A stretch of 61,003 bases of DNA from positions 1 to 61,003 of the forward strand of contig NZ_RKMB01000032.1 in assembly GCF_003797765.1 (NCBI RefSeq), read 5' to 3'. Both the position numbers and the translations under genes were made by a program. Below, in pieces: positions 1 to 11,800 of the stretch; position 1 is the stretch's first letter, and the number at the start of each line of letters is the position of its first letter. The notes under the pieces were generated by a model. That model saw only the letters and a program-made list of their open reading frames with translations, did not search any database and was not told the DNA's origin. Source of the stretch: Ramlibacter sp. WS9. GTDB taxonomy: Bacteria; Pseudomonadota; Gammaproteobacteria; Burkholderiales; Burkholderiaceae_C.

Positions 1-49
1 GGCCTGCAGTTACGCCCTCCCCCGGAGGGGGAGGGAGTAACTGCAGGCC
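1..49. repeat. 49-nt near-perfect palindrome at the window edge
   Basis: Position 1 pairs with 49, 2 with 48, and so on, giving a 22-bp stem with one mismatch (14/36) around a tiny loop at 24-26. The outer arm GGCCTGCAGTTAC is part of the coding sequence (Gly-Leu-Gln-Leu) of the giant gene, mirrored. The inner CCCTCCCCC/GGGGGAGGG resembles REP-type hairpins of this bacterial group. It may be a real hairpin insertion or a fold-back artefact at a contig end. Confidence 0.7.
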
Positions 50-3000
50 GGGCGGGCCTTCGACGATTTGCCAGAAGAACTGCGTGCCGTCGGGGTCCAG
101 GGCTTCCACCACGGCGGTCCATGGCTGGCCTACGGCTGCGGGTGGCAACTCGTTTTCAAATGACAGCGTGCCGTCCTGCAGCACGACCGACATCTCGGGC
201 GGCGTGTTCTCCAGCGGCACGGCATACACGCCGTGGCCCAGGTCGAACTTGGCCAGCGCCGCGTTGCCTGCACCACCGAAGATTGATGCAGGCACCACGG
301 TGATGGTCTGAGGCGGCAACGCCCCGCCGGGCTGCAGCTTGTTGCCGTTGGCCTGCAAAGGGGCGCTGAGGTTGATCACCCACAGCTCTTGTTGCGAGCC
401 GGTGCCCGCAGCGGCGCCCAGCACCGAGTCGCCAAAGTAGCGGCCCGGGTCCAGCAACAGCATCATCGGCCCGCGCAGGTCGTCGGTGCCGATGTTGGTC
501 ACCGTCACGTCGTAGCTGACGGCGCCCGTCGAGCGCTCTGCGCGCGTGTTGGCGAAATCCAGGCGGACCTGTGCCGTCATGTCGACCACCGCGGTGAACG
601 TGCTCACCACATTGGCCACCATCGGCGTGCCGGACGCGCTTTGCAGCTCGTGCGACACGCGCAGCTGGTAGCTGCCGGCTTGCAGGCCGGCCACGTCGAG
701 CAAGGCTGTGCGCGTCGCCGCGTTCCAGGTCACCGCATTCGGCGTAACCACCATGTCGGCGGGCGTACCGTCGGAGTTGGTACCCAGCAGGGTCAACTCG
801 TAGTTGTTGGGGTCGAGCACGCTGCCCGCGGCGCCCTCATCGGCGAGCATGGCCTGATCAAAGACCACAGCGATGGCGCCCAGCGGCAGCGGCACCAAGG
901 CGCCGTTGGCCACGCTCAAGCCCGTCACCGCGGGCGCCTTGAGCGGCGCGACTTCGTCGATGCCGTTCGATTCCGCCAACAGGATGCGGCCGTCCGACGT
1001 GGCGAGGATGGTCTCGCCGCGCGTGCCACCGCGCGCGATCTGCAGGACGCTGCGGCCTTGCAGGCTGATGGCCCACAACGCGGCTTGGTGCGGAGTCTCA
1101 CTGCCAGTGGCCGCCACAGCACGCTGGCTGAGGTTGCTGCTGGCGAGCAGCAGGCCGTCCAGCGGCGAACCGGCGTGGCCGAAAGCGATGCTGTCGATGC
1201 TGCCGGCCAGGCGGTATTCCAGCTCGGCGCGGCCCTTCTTCTGGCCGCTCATGGGGAAGCTGATGATGTCGGTGGTGCCGTCCGGGTTGGCGGCGGTCAC
1301 TTGCCGGCCCGACCAGCGCACGGCCCACAGGCGGCCGTCGCTGCCAAACGCCAGGTCCGACACGCGCTCGTTGCTGAAATGCTGCCAGGCTTTGGCCGGG
1401 TCGGACTCGCCGGGTTTGAAGATCTCGACGCCGCCGCCGGAGGACACGTAGATGTCGCCAGTGTTCGGCTGGATCGCCAACGCATGCGTCAACGCCAGCC
1501 CGCTCGGACCGCTCATACGCCGCAACACCACACCCGATTCAGCATCGACCTGCAGCAGTTCCGCGCCGGTGCTGACCCAGAGTTGGTCCAGGCCGTCCAC
1601 CGCCATGTCCATCACCGGCACATCGAGCGTGAATACAGGCTGCGTGCTCCGGCCGCCGTCCTTCGCAAAGCGGAACACCTCGTTGCGGCCCTGCCCTGCA
1701 CTGGCCAGCACGCTGCCATCGGAGAGCTGCACCATGGCCAGCGCGCCCACGTCGGCCGCGCTGCCGCTGAAGCCGTCCGCAAAGGTGCGTGCGGTGAACG
1801 GCGCGACCACGCTGGCCAGCTGCGACGCCTGGGCCACGGGAATGTAGCCCGGCAGTTGCTGCTGGGCCTGCGTGAAGAGCACGTTGGCCGCGTAAGTGCG
1901 GCCGGGCGTGGCCAGCGGGAGCTCAGATGTCTGGTTCAGCGATTCGGTCGCACCCAGCGCGTCGAGCACCGCTTGACGCGAGCCGTCGTCCGGCAGCACC
2001 GCGTTGGCCACCGTGGCGGCCTCGCGGTTGCCGGCCTTGTCGGTGGCGACGGCCAGGAATTCGTAAGTCTTGCCGGTCACGCCGGTGAACACGGCTTGCG
2101 TCTGTTCGGCCGGCGCCTGGCGCAGCCAGATCTTGAAGTCGCCGCCGTTCTCGGCGACGTAGACGGTGACGTGCTTGACGCCGCTCGCATCGTCTCTGGC
2201 CACCCACTGCACGTCGATCAGCGGTTCGCCGGCCGCGTTGTTGCCCAGCGCGGTGGCCGCTATCGTCGTGATGGGTGCGCCCACATCGAGCTTTTGGCTG
2301 ACGGTGTTCGTCGCCACCGGCGGCGCACCATCGAATGTCAGGCTGGCTTGCGCTGTGATGCTGGCGCCGGATTGCGCGCCCTCGCCGCTGGCGATGGTGT
2401 AGCTCACGAAGCCGCGCTTGGCGGCCTCGGCGTTGGCCGCGGTGGCGCCAGGGTCCAGCGGCGCGAGCAGGCCACGGGTGGCGTCACGCAGCACCTCGCC
2501 GGTGTCGGGGTCGATCGCCTGCAGCAGCCAGGTGGCGATGTGTGCCTCGGCGTCCACGCCGGCGCTGACGCGCAGGATGAAGCCCTTGTTGCCGGAGAAG
2601 TCGAAGTCGCCCTGAAAGTTGGCCTTGTCGGCCGGAATGTGGACGTTGATGTCCCCCAGCTTCAGGTCGCCCAGGCGCAGCGAGCGCGCGTCCAGATCCG
2701 GGTCGAGCTGCGTGACGATGCGCAGTTGGCCCACGGCACGCTCACTGGGGTTGTTGAACCCGATGGTGTACGGCAGGGCGGTGCCGGCTGGCAGGTAGAA
2801 CTCGCCCGTTGTGGCCGACACGTCGGCGACGTTGACGCGCGGGCCCTGGATGCTGGCCACGGCGGCGGCGAGAGCGCTTTGTTCGGCGGCTTGCTGCAGG
2901 TACTGCGCCAGGTTCAGCGCGGTCACACCCGAGCTGCCGGCCGCCTGGCGCTGGATGTATTCGGTTTCGCTCAGCCCGCCGGCGAAGACGTTGAAGTTGA

Positions 3001-6000
3001 TGAAGTGCGTGTCCTGCGTCGCGTGGAGGTCGTAGTCCGCCGGGTTCGCCATCGCGGGCACGGGGATTTCGACTTCGCCTTCGTCGCTGGTACGCGCCTG
3101 GATGTATTCGATGGGCGCAAGAGCCGCTGCTGGATCCGATGGCCAGGTGGCCGTGTCGCCGTACCACTTCTGCACCTGCGAAAACAGGCCCAGGATGTCG
3201 GCCTGGCTCTGGTAGTTCTCGCCCGCCTTGCTGAACAGGATGCCGGTGGCCAACGTGGCGTTGAGGCTGATCACCGAGGGATTGAGCCGGATGGGCGGCG
3301 CCTCCTCCAGCGGCCGCAGCATGCCGGCCTGTTCCAGCGCGGCCAGCCAGCCTTGGACCCATTGCGCCTCATCGGCGGCAATGGTGGTCAGCGTGCTCGA
3401 TGCGGCGGCATCGGTCAGGATGGCCGCGCGCAGCTTTTTGGCGTGGGCGGTCTGGTCGGCAATGAATTCATCGCGCGTGATCGGCGTGGCGGCGCCCACG
3501 ACGCTGAAGCGAAATGGCATGGCCAGCATTTCGAGCTTCGTGATGTGATCGTCCGATTCGGTGGAGAGAAATTTGGCGGCCAGGCCTTCCGAGATGTTGT
3601 TCAACCCCGAAACGCCTGCGTCCAGCAAACCCGCGGCCTTCCAGTCCGGGCGCGCCGCGTACAGCTTGTCGCGCAGGCCCTCGAAGTCGTAAGCCAGCCA
3701 TTCGGACAGGCCGGGATACGTTTGCACGGTGAACGAGGCGCCGGCAAAGCCTTGGGCACCCAGGTCGAATGCGTAGCCGGGCGTCAGGTTGAAGCCGCTG
3801 GTGTTGAGCGCGCCGTCCAGGCTGGCCCACGGGACGCTTTTTGCCGGAAGGGTCGTCGGCGTGGGGCCGTAGGTCTGCGTATTGCCCGCGGCATCCACGC
3901 TCTGGCCACTGGGTTGACCGCCCACGTTGCTGCCGAAGACCAGGAAGGGCAGGTTCAGGCCTTCCAGCAGGTACTCATTGGAGCCCATGTTGGGCGCGCC
4001 GATGTCGAAGCGCACATACGGCGTGTCAACGTTGGTCAGGCTTTGCAGCGACACGCTGTACGTCGTGCGGTCGCCGGGGCTGAGCAGGCGTTCGCCGCCG
4101 ATGCCGATGGTGACATCGGCCTCGATGCCTCGGTCCACCAGGTAGCGATAGGCCTCGGTGACGGTTGCCCCGTCCGGGTTGCTGACGCTGATGTCGTACA
4201 GGCCGTGCGGCGCGTCGTGCAGGTCGAACACGGCACGGATGTGCGTCGCGTCGAGCACTTGCCAACGGGTGGGCTCGATCTCAGCGACCGAGGGGCGCGA
4301 CAGCTTCACGATGGCGTCCGGCTTGAAGTGCGCGCCATGGATGTCGAAGGTGACCCAGCGGTGGTTCAAGTCGCCGGTGCCGCCGGCGTCGGGCGTGACG
4401 GACGTGATCGACAGCGGCAGCAAGTCCGCGCGCAGCGTGACCGGTGTGCCGGCCGCGCCTTGGCGGGACTTGATCAGCACGTAGTAGTCGCCGGCCTGCG
4501 TGGTGGGGATCAGGGCCTGCTGGTCGGGCGCCACGGGGACAGAGTAACTGGCGTCGAATGCGTACGCGGTCGGGATGTCGCCATAGCGAACATAAACTTC
4601 ATTGGCGCCGGCGGCCGCGGACGAATCCAGGCTGATACGCAGGGTTTCGCCGCTGGCGACACTGACCTTGTACAGCTTCGAGTCGCCCGTGCCCAAGGTG
4701 GTGGCCAGCGGCGACGCGACCTGCAGCGTCGGAACCGTGACCGCGAGTGTGGCGCCGGAGGCCACGCGGTTGTTCGCTTCGCCGGGCGCCATGTTGAGGC
4801 CGGTGGCGGTGTAGGTGATGGGCCCTTCGAAAACCTCGTTGTAGAGGTCCGGGCGCACGATCACGCGCCAATTGCCGTCCTTGAGCGGCGGCAGCGCCGC
4901 GGTCAGTTGTGCGTTGTAGCTCGCGCCTGCGGCCAGGCCGCCGCTGCGGTTGACCTTGCCCAGGAGGACATCGCCCAAGTCCCAGTTGTTGTCCGAGGAG
5001 AGGTAGACCGCGTCGGTCCAGTTGCCGAAGGCCGGGTTGATTGAATCGTTGGTGATGGTATAGCTGATGCTCACCGGCTGGCCCGTCACCGCGCTGGCGG
5101 GAACGATGACGTTGAGGGCCTGCAGGTCGGCGGGCGGCGGCGTGTCGATGACGATGGGCTGAAGCGCGGCTGAAGAGTTGTTGAGGTCCTTGCCGAACTC
5201 GCGCACGTTGCCGTTGGCACCCGCGCCGAATGCATTGGCCGGGTCGGTGACCACGAACACGTAGTAGGCGCCCTCCAGGTCGCGCGGAGCCGTCACATTC
5301 AGGTGCCCGGTGTAGCTGCCGCTCTCGGCCAGGCCGCCGTAGTGGGAAACGTAGCCCACGAAGCGGTCCTTGCTGAGGTCGAGGAAGCGGTCCTTGGACA
5401 GATAGACCAGGTCGCTCCAGCTGCCCTGGGCCGCCGGGGTGGCCCCGCCCGAGTTCTGGACCTGGTAGTCGACGGTGAAAGCTTGCCCGGCGATGACACG
5501 CTCGGGAATGGTCACGGCCGCCACTTGCAGGTCGGGCGGGCTCACCAGCACAACGGTGAGGTCGGTGCTCGCGATGTTGTTGCCTTCGTCCTGGAACTCC
5601 TTGACGGCGCCGGTGCCGTCGCCGGTTTCATCGACGGGGCTCAGGCCATCGCGGATGGAGCTGGCTTCATAGCCGCCCGCGACCGACGAGGTGTCGGCCT
5701 TGACAATCACCTTGAATTGGCCGCTGATGGACTCCGGCACATCGAACGTCGTGGTCGCCGTGTACGACTCGCCGGGTTGCAGGTAGTGGGGTGAGCCGTC
5801 GGGGTTGCGGCCCAGGTCGATGACCTTGACCTTCGACTTGATTTCGAAGTACGTGGTGCGGTCGACCAGGGGATAGTCCGTGCCATCGAGCGACGGGTCG
5901 CGCGAGAGGTATACGCCGTCAGCCCATCCGGTCACGCGCGTGGCGCGGGTGCCGTGGTTGGTCACCGTCCAGGTCACTGTCATGGGGTGGCCCGAGCCTA

Positions 6001-8797
6001 CGGTCGTGTCGGACAGCTGGATGCTGCCCACCTGCAGGTCCGGCTCCCGGTACGTCACCTGGAGCGTGCCGCGGGTCATGTTGTTGATGTTGTTGTCGCC
6101 CTCGTAGACGCTGGTGCGGTACACCGACAGCGCGGACGAATTCAAGCTGTTCTTGAGCTCTTCCCACTGGGGCACAGACGACGTCCCACCCAGGCTCTCG
6201 ACCGGATGTGCGGAATCGGTGATGACGTACACGTAGTACGGACCGTCCGTGCCTGCGGGCAGCTTGGCCTTGAGCGTGGCGGTGTACGAGCCGCCGGCCG
6301 CAAGGCCGCCCACGTTGGTGTGCACCACCGAGCCCAGCGCCGTCGCGCGCCTGATGTCGAACACCGGGTCCGGGCTGAAGTAGACCGAATCGACCCAGCC
6401 GTTCGTGCCGGCCCATACCGCGGCGCCGTTGTTGACGACCGTCCAGGAAATGTTCGTCTCTTCGCCCGAGAAGTTCTCCGGCTGTGCGGTCACTACGGAA
6501 ACGCGAAGGTCGGCGGCCGCCGCCACGACGACCGACTCGCTGCTTCGGGCGTTGTTGCTCTCCAGGAGCTCACCGATGTTGCCCTTGGCATCGCTCTCGA
6601 CGATGAGGTATTGGCCAGTGACCGAAGGTGCCAGTTGCAGCGTCTGGTTCACTGTGTACTGCTCGCCGTTGCCGAGCGTGCGCGACTGGACGTAATCGCC
6701 GATCGTCCATACGTTGGTGGCCGCAGCCCGGGTCGGGGCATTGGCGACATAGACGCGGTCGGTCCAGGTGCCCGAGAATTGGTCGCCCTTGTTCTGGACG
6801 GAATAGCTGAAGGTGTAGCTGCCGCCAGCCGCGACGGGCGTCAGGGCGGAAGTCTGGGTCACGGCGAGGTCGGGCGGAGAGATGCCCAGGATGCTGATCG
6901 GCCGCGCCTTGAAGTTGCTCCCGTCGATGTCCGACGGCGCGTCGGGATTGACGTTGACGGCCAGGCTGTCCTCGAGGATGACGTCGTACGCATCGCTGAA
7001 CACCGTGATGTAGTACTGGCCCGACGCCAGCGCAGCCGGGATGTTCACCTGTGCGGAGCCGAGGTAATCCTGCCCGACATCGAGAGCGCCGCTGTGCGTC
7101 ACGCTGCCCAGGAAGATGTCGCCCTTGTACGGCGAGGGACGCGTTTTGTCGCGTGTGAGCCAGATCGTGTCGGTCCAGCTGCTCTGCGTGGCGGAGGCCC
7201 CGCGGGTGGCCGCGCTGCCGGTATTGGTGACCTTGTAGCTCACCAAGATGCTGGAGCCGTGAACGGCCTGGTCCGGTGCCACGATCGAACCCGTCACCAG
7301 ATCCGCGAACGGCACCGGGTCGACATAGAACTTGACGGCCCGTGCGTTGTTGGCCTCATTGGGATATTCGTCGATCTGGTTGTTGCCATCGGCGACGACG
7401 ATCAGGTAGACGTCGCCGCGCATGCGGATCGGGATATTGACCGATGCGCTCTCGACCGCGTAGCTCTCCGTCGGCGCCAAGGCGCTGCCGTTGTCGAACC
7501 GGCCCACCAGCTGGTCGTCGCCGCTCAGGTTGCCGTCCTGCGACAAGTACACGTTTTCGACCCAGCGTCCGGAAGTCGCGGCCGGGCCGAAGTTGCCAAC
7601 GGTGTAGCGCACGGAGAGGCTGCCGCCGGCCGTTACATGGCCCGGCACGACTACATCGCTCACCCTCAGGTCTGGCCTGTCGTTCAGGCTCACGTCGGTG
7701 ATGCCGTCGGACGCCCTGACGTTGTTGAGTTTCGCGTCGCCATGCTCGTAGACGCCCTGGTCCACGTTGGTCACGACGCGAATGCGGTACTGACCCTCGA
7801 TGCGGGCGGGCAGGCGGACCTGCTCGGTGCGCGCATAGCGGATGCCGGCTTCCAGGCCACGGTCGTAGGTGAAACTGCCCAGGACAACGCCGGCGCCGCC
7901 GGCGACCGGGATCAGCACGACCTGATCGGTCCAGCGGCCCGAGGCTGCGGCCTGTCCCTGGTTCAACACCGACCACGACAGCTCGATCAGCCCGCCTTCG
8001 TTGGCGGACGCGGGCAGGTTCACCTGTTCCACCACCAGGTCGGGCGAGATCGACAGCGTGATCGGCACCACGGCCGAAGCCGTGCGGTTGTTGCCCGTGT
8101 GGAGGAACTCGAACGGGCCACCCGTACTGACGTTCACATAGAAGTCACCGCTGAGTCCTTCGGGCACGGTGACGGTGACGGAGCGCTGGTACGCGTCGTT
8201 GACGGCCAGCGCGCCGATATGGCTGGCGCTGGCGAACTGCGCGACCACCTGGGTGCCGGCCGCATCCCGGCTCAGCCAGATGCGATCGCTCCACTCGGCT
8301 GTGTTGGTCGTGCCTATGCCCTCGTTGGCGACGGAATAGGTGATCGACAAGGGCTTGCCGCTTGCGGGCTCGCCGTTGACGCCAGCGACGGTGACGGTCT
8401 TGACTTTCAAGTCCGCGTAGGGAATGGGCATCACCTCCACCGCCTGCGCGGCAGCGGCAGTGTTGTTGGCTTCCAGGCCGTTCTCGAACACGTCCGCCAC
8501 GGAGTCCGCGATGACGAATATCTGGTAGCGGCCCGTGGTGTAGGCCGGCAACAGGCCGTGCACGGTTTCGGTGTAGCTCTCACCGGCAGCCAGTGCGCCC
8601 AGGTGCGACTTCGTCGCCACCAGAATGTCGTCGCCGTTGCCCACCACCGAGTCGCCCGACAGGATGATGCGGTCGGTCCAGGCTTCGTTGCGGCCGGCGC
8701 CGGTGCCGCGGTTCGTTACGGTGTAGGTAATGTCCATCGGAGCCGGGTCCGCGATCACACGGGCCGGTCCGACGATGGCGCCGACTTCCAGGTCAGC
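1..8797 (-). CDS. Giant CARDB protein, downstream part after the in-frame stop; runs off the left edge
   Basis: Read on the minus strand in the same frame as the upstream part, this stretch has no further stop that I could find. It continues the same architecture: about ten more CARDB-type domains (to about position 5100), a PPC-like and a TIG/IPT-like domain (about 4900-4000), a roughly 700-residue region without a clear family, an Ig-like stretch (about 2400-2000), an NHL-like beta-propeller region (about 1900-950), and further Ig-like material at the edge. With the upstream part the gene exceeds 5500 codons and its true C-terminus is not in the window. The first in-frame ATG after the stop is 8737-8735, inside a domain, so independent translation is unlikely. 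It is either a nonsense-inactivated allele, a sequencing error, or read-through. Confidence 0.75.
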
Positions 8798-8800
8798 TTA
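8798..8800 (-). other. In-frame TAA interrupting the giant gene
   Basis: On the minus strand the codons read Leu-Ser-Pro-TAA-Ala-Asp-Leu-Glu. Sister domain starts in the same protein read Pro-Tyr-Ala-Asp-Leu (for example LAPYADL and IPYADL). A single base change from TAC or TAT to TAA explains the break. There is no frameshift: the same frame is open on both sides. Confidence 0.85.
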
Positions 8801-11800
8801 CGGCGACAGTTCCACCTGCAGCGGGTCGGCGCTGCTGGCCATGTTGTCTGTGTACCCGCGCTCTGTGAGCCGGGCTCCCTGGCTCGGCAGGTCATTGGCC
8901 ACCACCCGAATTTCATAGGCTCCAGCAAAGCCAAGCGGCAGTGTCAGGTCGGTTGACGCCGTGTATTGGCCGTCGCGCTCCACCGCCGCCAGACGCATCA
9001 CGTCTTTGGTCAACTTGACCAGGCCGTTCTGCAGCACGGAGACACGGTCGATCCAGCTACCCGCGGCCGAGTTGCCGACGTTGCGCACATCCCACTCGAT
9101 GTGGATGGCGTTGCCCGACGAGGCCAGCCCGGGGCCGCGCACTTGCGTGATCGCCAAGTCCGCATGGCTGAGGAAGACCGTGGCTTCGGCACTGGTCTGG
9201 TTGTTCACCTCGCCTTGCCGCTCGTAGACGGCTTTGTCTGTGTCGAGGCGTACGACCCAGCGCCAGCTGCCTTGGGCGACACCGGTGGGCAGCGCGAAGC
9301 TGACGCTGCGCAGGCGCTCGGCGCCGGCCTCCAGCGGGTTGGAGTCCCAGCTCTGGGCGACTTCGACGAGGCCCCCCGCGCCGGTATCCAGGTAGATGCG
9401 GTCGCGCCAGGGGCCGGTGGCCGTCGCCTGTCCTTCGTTGGCAACTTCGTACGTGACTGTGACGACATCGCCAGGCTTGGCCGTGGCCGGCCCGGCAACG
9501 TCGCGTGCACGCAGGTCCGCCATCGGCGCCAGCGTCACCGTCAGGGGCGCGCTGGCCGTGCTGTTGTTGGTGGCGGACGTGCCTGTTTCCAGGACGGTGT
9601 TGCCGATGTTGGTTGAGACGCGGACGTAGAACACGCCTTGCAGATCAATCGGCAGCGTGGCACGTGCCTGGGCCGTGTAGCTCTGGCCATCGGTCAGGAC
9701 ACCGGTGTGCGCCACCGTGCCAATGACGATGTCGTCGGCAGCCGGTTCCAAGCTGCGCGACAGGACGACACGGTCGGTCCAGCCCGCCGTGTTGGTGGGC
9801 GTGTTGCCGTCGTAGCGCACCTGCCAGCTGACCACCAGGTCCTGGCCGCTCACGATGGCTTGCGGCGCGCTGATGCTCTGCACAGTAAGGTCGCGCACGG
9901 CCGTGGCTACAGTGATGGCTTGCGCCGCGCTGACGGTGTTGGCCCGGGTGTCGGGCATCAGGACTTCACTGCCGCTGTCGGTGCGAATGGCGATGAAGTA
10001 GGTGCCGCCGGAGACTTCCGGCATGGCGGCACTCGCCGATTGGGTGTAGCCCTGCGTGCCGTCCAGCACGCCGATGTGGCGCACGGTGGCCAGGATCACG
10101 TCGTCGGCGTTGCCGATGATGGCGTCGCGGCTCAGGACGACTTGGTCGTTCCATTGCGCGCCGCTGGCGGCGGCGCCGGCATTGGTGACGCTCCAGCTGA
10201 CAGTGAAGCCGGAGCCGGCCGCAGCCGCCGCAGGGAGGCCGGCGATCACCGGTCGCAAGTCGGCATAGGGTTTTACCGCCGAGGCAACGGTGATGTTGAG
10301 AAGGTTGTTGGCCTCGGCCGTTCCATTCGCGTTCCGCTCGGCCAGGACGCCGGCGCCTTGCGCGTTCTGGTCGGCCGTGATGCTGACTTCGATGTCGCCT
10401 GCACCGGCCAAGCCTTCGGGCAAGGTGAAGCTGTAGCTGCGTTGCTGCGATTGGCCGGGCGCCAACCAGGCGGCCAGGTCGGCCGGCGCCGTGTTGAACA
10501 GTTGGGTGTCCAGCACCAACTGGTTGCGCGTGACGTTGCGGATTACGATGCGGTCGTGGTAGCCGATGGGGACGGGCACCGTGCCGTGGTTGGTGTCGCG
10601 CCAGCTCACGGTGACCAGGTCGCCGGCCTTCAACGCGGCCGGCGACACAAGCTGCAACTGCTCGACCCGCAGGTCCGGCCCCCACTGGCGGGCGACTTCC
10701 AGCTTGTTGTTCGTCTCCGCGGTGCCCCCGGCGTTGAATTCGGCGATCGCGTTGTTGCTGTCGGTGACGACGCGGAAGATGAAGCTGCCCAGCGCCGCAG
10801 CGCCCGTGGGCATGGTGATGTCGGCATAGCGGTGCACCGAGGCACCGGCGGCCAGTTGCGCCAAGGGCGGGTCGCTGGCCGCAATCGCGCTGAGGATCAC
10901 CTGGCCAGTGGCGGCATTTACCAGCTCGAAGCGCTCGTCCCAGGCGCCGAGCGTGGCCGCAGCGCCCCGATTGAACGTGTCCCAGCTCACTCGCACCGCC
11001 AGCCCGGCCGCCAGGTCTCCCGCCGGCAAGAAAACGATGTTCTCGGCCTGCAGGTCAGCGTAGGCCGCCAGCGTGCTCGTCAGATTCAGGCTCGCGCTAT
11101 TGTTGGTCTCGCCGGTCCCTCCAGCATTCGCTTCGGTGAGGCTGCCCGCACCGGCGGTGTTCTGGTCGGCGAAGACCTGAATCAGCAGGCTACCGGTTCC
11201 GGCATTACCATCGGCCAGGCGAAAGCTGTAACTGCGGGCAGCCGACGCGCCGGCTGGCAGGGTGCCGCCTGCGGGCGGGTCGTAGCGTAGCTGCTCATCG
11301 ACAAGCACCGCGCCGCTCGTCTGGTTGACCACCCGGATGCGGTCGTACCAGCCGGTGTTCACCGCCATGTTGCTGCTGTTGACGTCATTCCAGTTCAAGG
11401 TGACCACGTCGCCACTGCGCGGTGCGAGCGTGTCGCTGGTCAGGTTGGCGACGATCAGGTCGGGCGCCGACAGAACGGTGAGCTGCGCGGCGTTGTTGCT
11501 CTCGGCCGTGCCGGCCAGGTTGTTTTCAAAGAGCTGGCCGCCGGCGTCGGTGGTCACGGTGAACTCGATCTGGCCGTTGGCGTTCGCCCCCGCCGGCCAG
11601 GTCAGCGTGGCGCTGCGGTCACGCAGGCCACCCGCGGCGATGCCGCCGAGTGCCGTGGCGTCATAGGACACGTCTTGCGTGAACAGGGTCTGCCCGGTCG
11701 TGAGATTGCGAACGCGCAGGGTCTCAGTCCACGACCCGCTGGTGGCGCCATCGCCCTGATTGCGCGTCTTCCAGGCCACGGTCACGGTGTCGCCCGGGAA

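Noticed and set aside
389..5044. 1551-residue plus-strand open frame
   Set aside because: It is the antisense shadow of the giant minus-strand gene: its translation is Arg/Val/Gly/Ala/His-rich low-complexity sequence without domains, while the opposite strand reads coherent CARDB, TIG and propeller domains.
5954..8956. 1000-residue plus-strand open frame
   Set aside because: Same reason: antisense to CARDB-type domains, no recognisable motif, typical of high-GC shadow frames.
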